The notes below the pieces were generated by a model. That model saw nothing but the letters and a program-made list of their open reading frames with translations. It made no database searches and had not been told where the DNA came from. From Silene conica (lineage: Eukaryota; Streptophyta; Magnoliopsida; Caryophyllales; Caryophyllaceae): a stretch of DNA of 64,000 nt. How positions within the stretch are numbered: the stretch's first letter is position 1; each line of letters starts with the position of its first letter. A program made the position numbers and the translations under genes. The stretch covers positions 50,812,202 through 50,876,201 of the forward strand of contig CM055312.2 of the NCBI GenBank assembly GCA_029255685.2, in the 5' to 3' direction. This document shows, in pieces, positions 1 through 11,027 of this stretch.

Positions 1-1326
1 TTTGATCTAAAACATAAATTCCATTCATGGAAACTGCCTTGCCATATATCATATTGTGTAAGGAGAAAATACAGCTATTATTCTCTATTACAAATGAAAA
101 GCCGAGTTTGTCAAGTGCAGAAACTGAAATAATGTTTTTGGATAAACTAGGAACATAATAACAGTTATATAAAAATAACTCAAATCCACATGGAAGCTGG
201 ATCACGTATGTTCCCTTCGAGACTGCAGCAACGCGTGCTCCATTCCCGACTCGCAGGTCCACCTCACCCTTGATTAGGGGTTCTTGGTTTCGGAGGCCCT
301 GCACATGATTACATAGATGAGAACCACAACCAGTATCAAGTACCCAAGTTCCGCAACTTGCATGGTTAATCTCAATCATGTGAATAAAAGAAGAAGAAGA
401 CATACCAACAGGAGTAACACGGCCTGCTTTAATGTCCTCCCGATACACGGGGCAGGAGCGCCTCCAATGCCCAGTCTTGTGGCAATGGTGACATTCCATG
501 CTTGTATCCTTGCTCTTTGTCTTGCCCTGTGAGTTGCTTGACTCACCTGGCCCACTCTTAGCAAATCCTGGTTTCTTGAACCTGGGCTTACCTACTGCTA
601 GGTCGCCCTGAGCTTTAGCCTTCCCTTTACCCTTTCCCTTAATGGCGATCATGAGAACATCCTGCTTCATGCTCCCACTCAACTTTAGATCCTTCTCAGT
701 CTGTACGAGAAGGGAGTGGAGCTCATGAGGAGTCTTCTTCATGTCGTTCATGTAATAGTTGGCCCTAAAGAGGGCGAACCCATCATGAAGCGAATGAAGC
801 AAACGATCAACGATTATGTTCTCACTGATCTTGTAGTTTAGGGCCTCCAGTTTCTCGATATTCTCAATCATGTGAAGAATATGTGGGCTAACAGCTTGGC
901 CCTTCTGGAGTTTCGCCTCAAAGAAGCGACAGGTATGCTCATAAGAAACGATTCTCGGAGCCTTGGAGAATTCGTTAGTGAGCGTGGTGAAAATCTTGTT
1001 TGCACCATGGGTTATGAAGCGTCTTTGCAAATTTGATTCCATTGCATAGATGATTACGTTCTTTATCGCACCCGCTTCCATGACGAAGTCGCTATGAGCG
1101 CGAACATCGTTGGCTCTAGCTCCAGTTCCTGGGTGTGCCGGAATTGGCTCAGTTAAATACTTAAGCTTTCCGTCAGCAATGGCAGCATTCCGTAGTGCTG
1201 CCTCCCAGTCAGAGAAGTTTGACCCATCATTCCTCAGTCTAGTTGACTGATTCATGGAGTCCATGAAGGCCTTTAGCCAGGATTCACGTGCTAGCTTGGC
1301 ACTTGGCATTGGGTCTTCACCAGCCA
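1..1326 (-). CDS. Copia D1 gag-protease polyprotein, partial (C-terminal side off the left edge)
   Basis: I read this frame from the ATG at 1326 to base 1 and it is open for 442 codons, so the polyprotein continues past the window. The N-terminal ~250 residues are the UBN2-type copia gag (capsid-like) domain. A CCHC zinc knuckle of the form CHHCHKTGHWRRSC lies near residue 275, preceded by a Lys/Gly-rich basic stretch. The aspartic protease active site appears as WVLDTGCGSH near residue 328. At the last codons D1 has Gln (CAA) after VLD where D2 has a TAA stop. Known role: gag forms the cytoplasmic virus-like particle and protease matures gag-pol. This is probably a coding-competent or recently active copy, but pol cannot be seen. 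Confidence 0.9.
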
Positions 1327-1455
1327 TTTTAGTTATACAGCAGTTTTAATGAACGTGTTCTACACTGAAAAAGAAGATAAAACAAAACCATATAAGCAAC
1401 TTATTGTTGTGATTTAAGTCTATATTAAATTGAATTTAAACTCGTAGACTCATGC

Positions 1456-1492
1456 ATTTATATAATTGATCTCCCTCAAGAATTATATAAAT
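1456..1492 (-). promoter_or_regulatory. Leader hairpin of D1 (12-bp stem)
   Basis: ATTTATATAATT (1456-1467) and AATTATATAAAT (1481-1492) are perfect reverse complements around a 13-nt GA-rich loop, about 130 nt upstream of the gag ATG. The flank reads GTCTTGGGATC on the sense strand. Equivalent hairpins with different stem sequences occur in D2, A and F at the same place, suggesting an RNA element. The function (packaging or dimerisation) is inference. Confidence 0.6.
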
Positions 1493-2669
1493 GATCCCAA
1501 GACTCAATTTGCGTATATTGATAAGCCCACAGTTTGGCTAATTCCAATCGTTGGAACTCTTGGTCGATAGATTTCCGTATATCCTATCTATTAGTCCACC
1601 TCAGTCACTAGATATTATCGAGTGACCATGATGTTGAGATAAAATAAATCATCTGTTCCCACTTACCCGACGTAGAAGGGGTCATATTATGCCTACCGAC
1701 GAAGAAGGGATTCATGGGAGGCTGATTTATAAAGACTAATCTCAATTTTTGGTTATACGAGGAAGACCCCATCAACTTTTATTTAACCATATTTAAGTGA
1801 ACTAAAAACTAGCATATGCGTGAATGAATTAAATAAAGTGATGGCTTTGCAATTGACATGTGACATCTGTATTGTCACAGAAAACTAACGCGTAATCTCT
1901 ACATGAGTCAGTTTTCAGGCATGATATAGGTGGTTTGGTTTTTAGGCGGAATATGATGCAAGCTATTATCGATGAAAGCATAAAGATAAATGCAATAAAC
2001 GTAAATAAAAGTCCTAGTGTGGCCTATCCTACCAAAATAAACATAAAACAACTTGGAATCCACCGTTGGACCCTAGAAGCTTGTCTTGATGTTTCATCTT
2101 GGTCCTTGCAGCGGGAGTGAGCATCCGGTCTCCGTCTTGTCTTTGGTCTTCACAAAATTACTAATTTAAATTACAAAAGTAGTCCTAGATACATTCTAAT
2201 TTAAATACAAAAGTAATTACATGGCAAAAACTCAAAACGGAGATTCAAGATCTCAAAATTACAAGCAAGACTGTGTCCCATCATTACGGTGACACAATCT
2301 TCTAAGGCCACACTAAGTTACAACCGTTTGCAAAAATTAAATACGTTATTGAAAGCATTCAAGGCATTCACAAGACGATAAATAAAATGCATCAACTAAA
2401 TAAAATTTATACATAACATAATACCGTTATTATGATTAATAAATTTATATCAAACCACCTTTTAAGATTAAAATTATGTGACTATACCGCTTTAATCACC
2501 AATTTTAATAAACATATAATCCATTATTTTAAACTGTTTTAAAACAATATGTATCAAACGAGGGTGAACCGTTTCACTAAACAATATACTATTTCCGTAT
2601 ACAGTATATTATTTTAAGCCATGTGAAAATAAGAAAACAAGTTATTTTCGAAAAGGGAGCCCGAAACAA

Positions 2670-2960
2670 GAGCACTTGACCGAGCAGCAGAGGCACTCGA
2701 TCGAGTGCCAGTGTCACTCGATCGAGTGACTTCTTTAAAACGCAATCGCTGCACTTTAAATCTAAAACGAGTTTATAACTTGGATTTAAAACGTGTAAAT
2801 CAGGAATAAACAACAACAAAAGATTCACATATTGCTAAAAATATCGATTAATTAACAATATGCAAATTATAATCGAAAACGAAATCGATTTCTCACAAAA
2901 AACTCACGCACGGGGCCTGGTACGAGAGCACTCGATCGAGTGCAACATGGACTCGTTCGA
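2670..2960. repeat. Short perfect palindromes in the D1 leader
   Basis: Three perfect 16-nt palindromes of the type GCACTCGATCGAGTGC occur at 2693-2708, 2714-2729 (TCACTCGATCGAGTGA) and 2928-2943, plus degenerate partners between them. They lie between the PBS and gag. The D2 leader has a larger set in the same position. Confidence 0.8.
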
Positions 2961-3037
2961 GTGCCAAGGCTGAAAGTACGGTTTTCAAATTTTTAAAACT
3001 TATGAAAGACACAATTGTAAAATTTTCATGGCCTAAG

Positions 3038-3049
3038 GCTCTGATACTA
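3038..3049 (-). promoter_or_regulatory. Primer binding site of D1 (initiator tRNA-Met type)
   Basis: On the minus strand this reads TAGTATCAGAGC, two bases from the LTR end. It is the standard plant copia PBS TGGTATCAGAGC with one mismatch at its second base. Reverse transcription would prime here on tRNA-iMet. Confidence 0.85.
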
Positions 3050-3051
3050 CT

Positions 3052-4051
3052 TGTGGGGAATAAAACGCGTATTCGCCCTTTAATTGCAGGATTATAATGA
3101 AAATTACAGTCGTGAATATTGTCATAAGATTAAAAGGCATAAGAAAAGAAGTACAACCTTTAGTCCTCGCGCAAAAGGCCTAAGAACAGGAATTAACACA
3201 AATTCCCTCCTATAACTTGCACCCAAGACTTAGAATGAGACGAGGCCCCGTGTGCTAGAAATCCTCTCCAACTGCCTTGCAATATTGGGAGAGCTATTGA
3301 GTTTTAGATGTGAGATCTGAGGTTTTGGGAGAAGAATGCTCTCAAAAACCTAATTTTTACCTTGAGATTATTTGACAGTGCAACAAGAGTAGTCTACATA
3401 AGGAGAAGGACTCTCCTTATGTAGCCTCTAGGTTTCGGCCGAAATAGGGTTTGGGTAGGAGTGGGCTTTCCACTCTTACCTTATCCCAATGCGTGATTCG
3501 ACCCAATTGCTTAAATATAATTCGCGGGTTTATAATTATAAATCGTAACATGTTATCAGATATTAATACAGTCGATATATTAATAACGGTCTGATAAAAT
3601 ACGATATTGTATAATTGCCCAAATTAATATAACTGTTTATATTAATACGCGAATACAATATTTAATTAAATATAACCGTTTATATTTAATTTACGAATTA
3701 ATCTTGTAATCCGTATTAGCTAAAATTATTTAATCCGTATTAAATAATAATCTCAACATCTTATTGACTAATTTATTAGTCAATAACTCTGACTAACTGT
3801 TTAGTCGTATCCGGCAAAATGTGACTGTATTTTCATACCTTCACATCTCTCAAACGTGTCCTATAGGTGTGACGAATAGGGACCAGTTGATCACCGCCAT
3901 CCGTATGACAATAACGTCAAATTTATCTAGCAAGCCAACCGTTATTGATAAACGTGGATCAACTGGTAATAATACAAAAGTATGCCCTTGTGATCCTTAA
4001 AGAGATTTAATAAGTCATTGTACTTAATTGTCAAGGACACCAGCCCCAACA
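3052..4051 (-). repeat. 5' LTR of copia D1
   Basis: Bounded by TGTGGGGAAT and ...CCCCAACA on the plus strand, about 1000 bp. It is similar but not identical to the two D2 LTRs (28244-29239 and 40481-41476), so D1 and D2 are separate insertions of one family. It contains the LTR inverted repeat ACCAGTTGATC (3882-3892) / GATCAACTGGT (3957-3967). Confidence 0.92.
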
Positions 4052-6651
4052 CAATCAAAAGACTGTCCTAGTCTAAACCTGGCCAGACTCTCGGAGCGTA
4101 AACGAATTACGATCCCCGATTCGACAAGTGCACAAGGCACCCCCAAGACCCGAACTAGCTAGGAACGAGATATGCCCGAAGGCGGGCAGACAATCTAAGA
4201 CCTGACCGTGATAACCAAGTCACTACGGCTAACCAGCTACACAATGCAGTCAAGTGAGAACTCGAGTACTATAGCAGCGCACAGCAGGTTTACACAAATC
4301 CCAAATGTCATCTCTAAGATGTACAACAACTCAAACTCGAATGACAATCATTTCTTATATATCTTATTACTAAACATCCATATAACACTTAGCCGACTTC
4401 GGGAACTAATTTGAGGCGAGAGCCTGTTTCCCTTCCGGTTGCCCGGCCGGGGGGTCTTTCTCCTCAAATCCATTTCCGAACCCAATATAAGTGTCGCCCA
4501 ATTTCTTGGGACTTCAAAAAAGCATAAAATTCATATTATATAACGTATATTCTTTACGGAATTTATTAGGTATATAAAGTAACAAAAGAATCGTAAATTA
4601 AATATATAGTTCATTCAGAAAAGAGAAACAGGAACTAATTTAACATTTCATATTATATCCTCATATTTTCTATATAAAATTAACATGTGAGAAATTAATA
4701 TAAAAAGTCGTATTTTAATTATTCGGGAAACCGATTAACTAATTTCGTCATTTAGACATGCTTCTTAAAATTAAACCGTAACCCATTACTAATTCGTAAC
4801 GATTTGTAACGTATAATATTTAAACGTAAACAAGCTAGCAAGCACGTACGAAAAATAATTAATTCAAGCAGACAGGCTAGCACGTACGTAAAATAATAAT
4901 AAAATAATAATATAATAATAAAATAATAATAATAATATTACTAAATAGTAGTTGTACGTACAGTAGCACTATTATGTAGTAGTAGCTTAGTAGTTAGTAG
5001 TAGTAATATATAGTACTTCGTAGTATCAGGGCCGTCTCGGGAATTTGGGGGCCTCTGTGCGAGCTCTGGAAATGGGGCCCCTATATAACACTTTAATAAA
5101 CAATTTTTTTTTAAAAGAGGCCTCAATATAACATTTAGAAACAAAATAAACAATTTTTTTTAAAAAGATCCCTCAATATAGCATTTAATAAACAAAATTT
5201 TAGAAAAAAGAGTACAAAATGTAGTTAGTAAGGTTTGAACCTAAGACTTCATGTCTAGAAACCTGATTTCTATCCACTAAGACACTATCTTTGATTGAAT
5301 ATTTAGTGTACTGAATTTATTTATTCTTACTAATATTTTCATTTCTGACCCAAAAAATTGGGGGCCCTGTGCGACCGCACGGGCCGCACGGGCCCAAAGA
5401 CGGCCCTGCGTAGTATATTAGTGTATTAATAGTACAATAACTTTACAGGAACAACACGCAATAACAAGAGGCAGCCACCAGCGACACGAATAACAACAAC
5501 AAGCAACCCCAAACCCGACAACTAGCGGCAATTCAAGAGCAACAACGAAGTATAGCAGCAGTAGTAGAACAACAATTAGCGTGGTCAGCAGCAGTGGACA
5601 GGCAGTGAGTATAGGCAGATTAATAGAGTAAGCATTTGGGTGCATAGGTGCAGTAAGAAATCAGACCAACATAAAAATTGTAGCACTAATTTGTAAGAGT
5701 AATAATAAGTGGTAGTGTAAGCAGCGTGTAAATCAGAACGAAAACGCAGCAACAACATCAACTGAACAACGTTTAAACAACCACAATCAGCAGTTTACGA
5801 CATTAACCACAACAATATGCAGTAGACAGCAATGAACAACAGAAGTAGCGACAACACCAACAGGCAGAACAACAAGAAGCAGTAACATTAGTTTGCAGTA
5901 TGTTCAGAGTTAAAACTACCTACGAAATAAACAATAGCAACAACTACATCATCGATTCCAGCATTATTAAGCACATAAATCAGTAACATTCATGATGAAC
6001 ACAAGATTATGTGACGGATACTAATTACCCACTAACTATTAAACATAAAATTCACATCAATTTCACATAAACAACAAGAAATCACATGTCCAATTAATTT
6101 AAGACAAAGGCCGAGCTTTTCTCATTATCGTCACCTTTAAGAGCATTTCTTCACTTCTAGTCTTCCACTATATACGAATCCTTGTCCGGGTCGTCTAGGT
6201 CGACACCTACAAACAACAAAAACGGGTTATTTGAGGGTAATTTCGAGTAAACCTCAAAACAGCCCAGAAATTGACTTTGACGAAACGGAAAAAGAAAGAG
6301 ATAGAAAGAACGGAAATGAAGAAAGGAATGCGAAAGTGAAAACCTTGTGTCAAACGGAGTTGAGATGAGTAAATGGATGATGATTTTGTGAAGGAGAAAA
6401 GGAGTAAAAATGGAGAGCAAAGGTGTCCCTTATATTTGACTTGAGTCGGGTTTGTAAAATGTAAGGAGCGAAAAATCTTAAAACGGAGATTACCAAGTAA
6501 ACGTGGAAATCTTTAAATTAAACAAACTCAAGACGGACTTAACGACATTTCTTAAAATAAAACTTACGGATTAAAATTTAAATATTGTTAAATTCCGTAA
6601 ACTACTTTTAAATTATTAAAAATACTTTTATAAAAAAAGCGGGATGTTACA
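4052..6651 (-). repeat. C-family-like gypsy LTR (C'), interrupted and incomplete
   Basis: The right edge reads ...GGGATGTTACA at 6651, i.e. a minus-strand LTR starting TGTAACATCCC like element C. Internal landmarks shared with C and C'' are a block near 6110-6140 ending in GACGATAATGAGAAAA on the sense strand and a GGTTGCCCGGCCGGGGGG block near 4430-4460 followed by CCGAACCCAATATA. No inner LTR boundary is seen because D1 is inserted at 4052. It contains a hAT MITE, an AT-rich (ATA)n/(TAA)n tract at about 4885-4950 and CAACAA-rich low-complexity DNA at 5450-5900. No gene is supported. Confidence 0.6.
5027..5408. mobile_element. Non-autonomous hAT element (MITE), 382 bp
   Basis: Termini CAGGGCCGTCT and AGACGGCCCTG are inverted repeats. 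The element is flanked by a perfect 8-bp duplication CGTAGTAT (5019-5026 and 5409-5416), diagnostic of hAT transposition. There is no transposase. On the minus strand it carries a tRNA-like pair of pol III motifs: A-box-like TGTCTTAGTGG (5274-5284) and B-box-like GGTTCAAACCT (5231-5241). Confidence 0.92.
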
Positions 6652-7552
6652 CAGGAAGTGTGGGCGACCGACCAGAAGCATAAGTCAGTCGACCAGATCA
6701 CTGCAACCCAGTAGTCACTGTTATCTGTCACTTGGTCGGTCGACCAAGTGATGTGGTCGGTCGACCACTGCAGCTGCTACAGCCTGTTCGTTTTTACCTC
6801 GGGAAGCGTGCAAGCACGATTAGGGAGTTTTTCTCCTTACTCTTTCTTTTATGCTTTCATTTTCCTTCTCATTTTCAAACCCTTGAACTAGCATTATCAC
6901 CCAAAACACCGTTAATCCCCAAAAAGGGTTTATCTTTGTGTTTCCTTTTTCAGGTCCTTGGAGTGGCACTGCTGGCCACCGAAACTTCCTAAGCTCCCGC
7001 TGGTTTGGGGAGGTTTCCATTGCGCTTAATCTTGTGAGTTCTTTCCTTGTTTTCCCTTTGTTTTTCCTTTTATGCATTTTTTTTCATAACCTTTGCTTAT
7101 GCTAATGCACAATGGGAACATTGTGCGGTTTGGTTTGGGGAAGAATTTTGTGTCGCATGCATTTGTTTCATTGCATTTTCTCACACGTTTATTGCATTTC
7201 TGTCTTCCATCGTCTATTTTATTTTTTTTCCTTGCATATACAAAAGAAAAATTCAAAAAAAAAAAAATTCAAAAATTTCAAAAAAAATGCACGTTTACTT
7301 TAGCATATAGGTCGGGTCGGAACGAGAGTATTTCAATGATGATTTCGCAATTTTCACATGTTTATGCCTATGACTTGCCTTGTGAACTTGTTTGAGTGTA
7401 AGGATCATATGCATATCCACGAGTTTTTGTCAAACTAATTGTGTTTCTTGAGACTTGACTTACACCTTGGCAATCTACTATACATTCTAAGTTTTAGAGC
7501 CTATTTCCTGGTTTCATTCTTAAACCAGTTGTCTAGGATGTGAGTAGTACTC

Positions 7553-8347
7553 CAGGGGCGGATCCAGGATTTAGAAGTAGGGTGGGCTAGGCTCGGCTCA
7601 TGTTTGCGACGCTTAGTCAAATGAAACCATCAAAAAGTATAATTAAGGTCGCAGATATCTAAAAGATGTTAGTCATTTGGGGTTGCTCCCTTTGTCACAA
7701 CTTACCGTCATTTGGGCAAATTTTTATTATTTATAAATGGTATTTTATTGAAAGACAAACAAATAATAAAGACATAGGAATATCTTATAAAAATATAAAC
7801 TATGATTGAATATTACAAAATGTATACTTGTATAAATCTATTTTACAATATTATTCAATGATACAAGTTTCGCTATATGCGGGTAAATTTAACAATTATC
7901 ATTCAAAAAACGTAAACGTCTTATAATCTCCTTCTTTTTAAATACAATATTTTTGTATTCTTGAATAGACAGGTATCTCAACTTTATTAAAACTAAGGAT
8001 TCTTATTCAAACGATTAACATTAACATTATTAGGATTTATAGCACTAAAAATTTTGGGTATAAAATACTTTAGTTCTAGGAAAAATAATAATAATAATTT
8101 ACGATTAATATATTAGGATTTATGATAAAGGCTAAACAACTTATTAGGGTAGTAAATAAAAAAATAAGAAAAATGCAAATAACGAGATTTGAACCCTTGA
8201 CCAAGGGGTACAAATGAACTCTTTTACTTTTCCTATAACCAACTGAGCCATACAACAACACTGAAAAATTTTAGTTGTATATTATTTTTATTCTTGAAAA
8301 CAGGTTGGGCTTAAGCCCAATTAGCCTTATGGGTAGATCCGCCCATG
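7553..8347. mobile_element. Non-autonomous hAT element, 795 bp
   Basis: Termini CAGGGGCGGATCC and GGATCTACCC...CATG (as inverted repeats CAGGGGCGGATCC / CATGGGCGGATCT) are flanked by a perfect 8-bp TSD TAGTACTC (7545-7552 and 8348-8355). No transposase reading frame is present. A minus-strand tRNA-like segment lies at 8180-8258, with A-box TGGCTCAGTTGG (8239-8250) and B-box GGTTCAAATCT (8185-8195). Confidence 0.92.
8180..8258 (-). other. tRNA-like sequence with pol III A and B boxes inside the hAT element
   Basis: The sense order A-box TGGCTCAGTTGG, about 43 nt, then GGTTCAAATCT resembles an internal RNA polymerase III promoter. The segment does not fold obviously as a functional tRNA: no clear acceptor stem or anticodon arm could be drawn, so I do not call a tRNA gene. 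Confidence 0.5.
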
Positions 8348-9759
8348 TAGTACTCCCCTTGGAACATGTTGCATCAATATGCATAAACATGAACTCGAAT
8401 TGCTATATACTTGTTTTACTATCTCGTTTTATGAGTCTTGGTACGTGCATTTGGGATCCCTTTTCTCTTATTTACCCATAAGCCTTACATAGCCAAAATT
8501 GCCTTTTTATTCCCCAAAACTACATCCCATACTTAGCATACCCTTCCAAGCTAGTATTTGTGGTCATTGGATTTTTTTTTTTTGAGGCACCTTGGTTTGA
8601 ATGCTATCTTGAGCAAAAAGAGAAAAAGAAAGAAAGAAAGAAAAGAAAAAGAACAGAAAAAGAAAGAAAAAGAAAGAAAGAAAAGAAAGACGAAAAATCA
8701 AAATATATAGTAGAGTCAGTCGACCGACCACCTTCATAGGTCGGCCGACCAACTGACAGCATCAGAATTCAAAATTTTCGTTCTGAAATCCCTTTCTTCT
8801 ATATGTTATCACTCTCACACTTCATTCAAAAGTATTTGGGAGCCCTTTCTTATATATAATGTGAGAGTTGTGATACAAAATAGCACCTTCTTAATATCAA
8901 AAGTTGGGAAACATGTTGTTGGAAACCGGTTTTACTAGCTTGGCTACTAACCCCACAAATCCAAATACATCTTAACCACTTTTTTACCTTTTACCTCACA
9001 TATCTTTCATACCTCATTTGCATGTATCCGAGTCACTTGATGAGTGTGTTCATACATAGTTATAGAATTCTTGTTCATGTTAGATTGCAGGCATGTTTTC
9101 ATGGGTCGCAGTTAGGTGAGTGTCATGACAATATACTTTTTCTATCTTTTACATATACTCACCCTTTGCTTCATGAGTGTCTCGAGCGTACCGCGAGAGT
9201 CCATGGTATAAAGTCTCTATAGTCTCTATTTTGGCAAGTTTGGCAACCCTATAACTCGTTTGCATGATTTGAATACTTTCTCATTTTGTACTTGGCATTG
9301 GTTTAGGCTTAGATGTAAATTTCGCTCTGAGATTGAAATCGTTCAATTAGTTAAGATCGAGCCTATTTCTTGCTTGAGGGCAAGCAAGGTTTGGTTTGGG
9401 GAATTTGATGCGTGTCTATTTTATGATGTTTTACATCTATTTTTACACGCATTTTGTCACTCATTCACTATGTTTTAGGCTTTATTTCCCAACAATTGTC
9501 TACTTTCGTGTTTTTATGCTCTTTTGCAGATTTATGCGGAAAAGAGACGGTTTTATACCAAATTTATGCCCTAGGGATTTTTCATAGTCAAGGAACGAAG
9601 AAAGGTCAACTCGAAGCGTTAACCAAGTACCAAGAAGTCAAACCGAAGACAAATCAAGGCAGACCTACAGGAAAATAGGTCGACTGACCTACTACATGGG
9701 TCGGCCAACCAGGTGACTGTTATGGAAAGACCAGAAATCCCTGAAGCCCGTCAAACCAG

Positions 9760-11027
9760 TTTGTGGTGGTGTTTATCGATGACATATTGGTGTATTCGAA
9801 GAATAGAGAAGAGCATGCTAAACATCTGAGCCTAGTACTGCAGACTTTGAGGGATCATCAATTGTATGCCAAGTTGAGTAAGTGCGAATTTTGGCTCGAG
9901 AAAGTTGCTTTTCTGGGCCACGTGGTTTCCAAGGAAGGTGTTTCTGTTGATCCTAGCAAGATTGAAGCCGTTTCGAAGTGGGAGCGACCAAAGAATGTGG
10001 CAGATATTTGAAGTTTCTTGGGTTTGGCTGGTTACTATAGGAGATTTGTAAAAGACTTCTCGAAGATAGCCAAGCCTATGACTTCATTGATGCGGAAGGA
10101 GAATAGATTTGTCTGGGATGAGAGTTGTGAGAAGACATTCCTAGATCTGAAGGAGCGTCTTACTACAGCTCTTATCCTTGCACTGCCAGAGGGAAGTGAG
10201 AACTTTGAAGTTTATACGGATGCATCTAAGAAAGGGCTGGGATGTGTGCTGATGCAAAATGGGAGAGTGATCGCTTATGTTTCTAGGCAACTGAAGCCGT
10301 ATGAGGAGAATTATCCGACGCATGATATAGAGCTGGGAGCGGTAGTTTTTGCACTTAAACTGTGGCGACACTACCTCTATGGAGCTACATTTAAAGTGTA
10401 TTCTGATCACAAGAGTTTGAAGTACATCTATACTCAGAGAGAGCTGAATATGCGTCATAGGAGATGGATAGAGCTTATTGGAGACTATGATATGGAGATT
10501 CTGTACAAGGAGGGAAAAGCTAACGTTGTGGCTGATGCATTGAGTAGGAAGTCCGTTCACGCTCTGTGCACAGCTAAGTCCAGATTGAGTATATATCGTG
10601 AGTTGGGGCAGATGGGAATAGCAGTGATAAGGAAGGGTGAGACCATGGGCGACTTGACGATCGAGCCTGAGTTATATTCCGAGATTCGAGAAATACAGAA
10701 GAATGATCCTAGAATTCAAAAGTGGCGAGAGGTAGTGAGCAAAGCTAGTGAAGCAGAGCCATATTCTAAGTTCGAGGTTCACCGGGATGATAGTTTGAGG
10801 TTCGATGGGAGATGGTGTGTGCCTGAAGATGAGGAGCTAAAGAGAGAGATTATGGTTGAAGCTCATTCTAAACCTTATTCCGTTCATGCTGGGGGATAAG
10901 TTGTACAAGGATCTGAAGAAAGCATTTTGGTGGCCAAAAATGAAGCAGGAGGTGGCTGAGTTTGTTTCTCGATGCTTGGTATGTCAGAGAGTAAAAGGGG
11001 AACATAAGAGACCGCAAGGGAAGTTGC
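9760..11027 (+). pseudogene. Gypsy E pol fragment: RT palm end, RNase H, integrase zinc domain
   Basis: Begins at the RT catalytic motif [11 protein letters not shown]. It continues through the connection ([17 protein letters not shown]), RNase H ([16 protein letters not shown] ... [22 protein letters not shown] ... VADALSRK) and the integrase H2C2 region ([20 protein letters not shown]). The frame is broken twice. A TGA at 10009-10011 replaces the Arg of the usual ...IRSFLGLAG (CGA to TGA). A 2-nt loss near 10892-10898 in the HAGGDKLYK motif shifts frame, so 10018-10899 ends and reading resumes from about 10856 in another frame. It is then cut by copia A. Non-functional. Confidence 0.9.

Larger units (their letters stand above)
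1327..3037 (-). other. Untranslated leader of D1
   Basis: About 1.7 kb between the PBS and the gag ATG with no coding region. It is nearly collinear with 38730-40466 in D2. It holds the gag-proximal hairpin and the palindrome cluster listed separately. Small open frames here overlap no recognisable domain. Confidence 0.8.
1..4051 (-). mobile_element. Copia element D1, 5' part only (Ty1/copia LTR retrotransposon)
   Basis: Minus-strand Ty1/copia element whose 5' LTR (3052-4051), primer binding site, leader and gag-protease lie in the window. Integrase, RT and the 3' LTR lie beyond the left edge. Over its whole visible length it is a close relative of D2 (28244-41476): the gag start at 1326 corresponds to 38729. 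The right boundary is set by the LTR end ...CCCCAACA; the 5 bp beyond it, CAATC (4052-4056), should be one TSD copy, with its partner outside the window. It sits inside a minus-strand gypsy-type LTR (C'). Confidence 0.92.
6652..9759 (+). mobile_element. Athila/Tat-like gypsy remnant: 3' UTR and start of LTR
   Basis: No coding domain is present. Non-coding signatures typical of Athila/Tat 3' regions are AATGGGAACATTGTG followed by TTTGGTTTGGGG (about 7109-7140), repeated GGTTTGGGGA motifs, and a purine tract GAGGGCAAGCAAGG with TTTGGGGAATT just before TGATGCGTG (about 9407), a plausible LTR start. The LTR is cut at 9759-9760 by the abrupt start of gypsy E RT sequence. Also present are GGTCGACC-type palindromes (6660-6770, 8716-8757, 9676-9716), a poly(A) tract at about 7255-7290 and an AAAGAAAG microsatellite at about 8620-8690. 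Lineage assignment is from motifs only. Confidence 0.45.

Noticed and set aside
4885-4950. Possible origin or matrix-attachment site in the ATA/TAA-rich tract
   Set aside because: A plain microsatellite-like tract with no supporting motif; composition alone is not evidence.
6732-7395. Several overlapping open frames of 60-100 codons on both strands
   Set aside because: Low-complexity T-rich and A-rich DNA of an Athila-like UTR; no domains, and the frames conflict with each other.
8180-8258. A genuine tRNA gene
   Set aside because: A and B boxes are present but I could not draw a full cloverleaf with acceptor and anticodon stems, and it lies in a hAT element.
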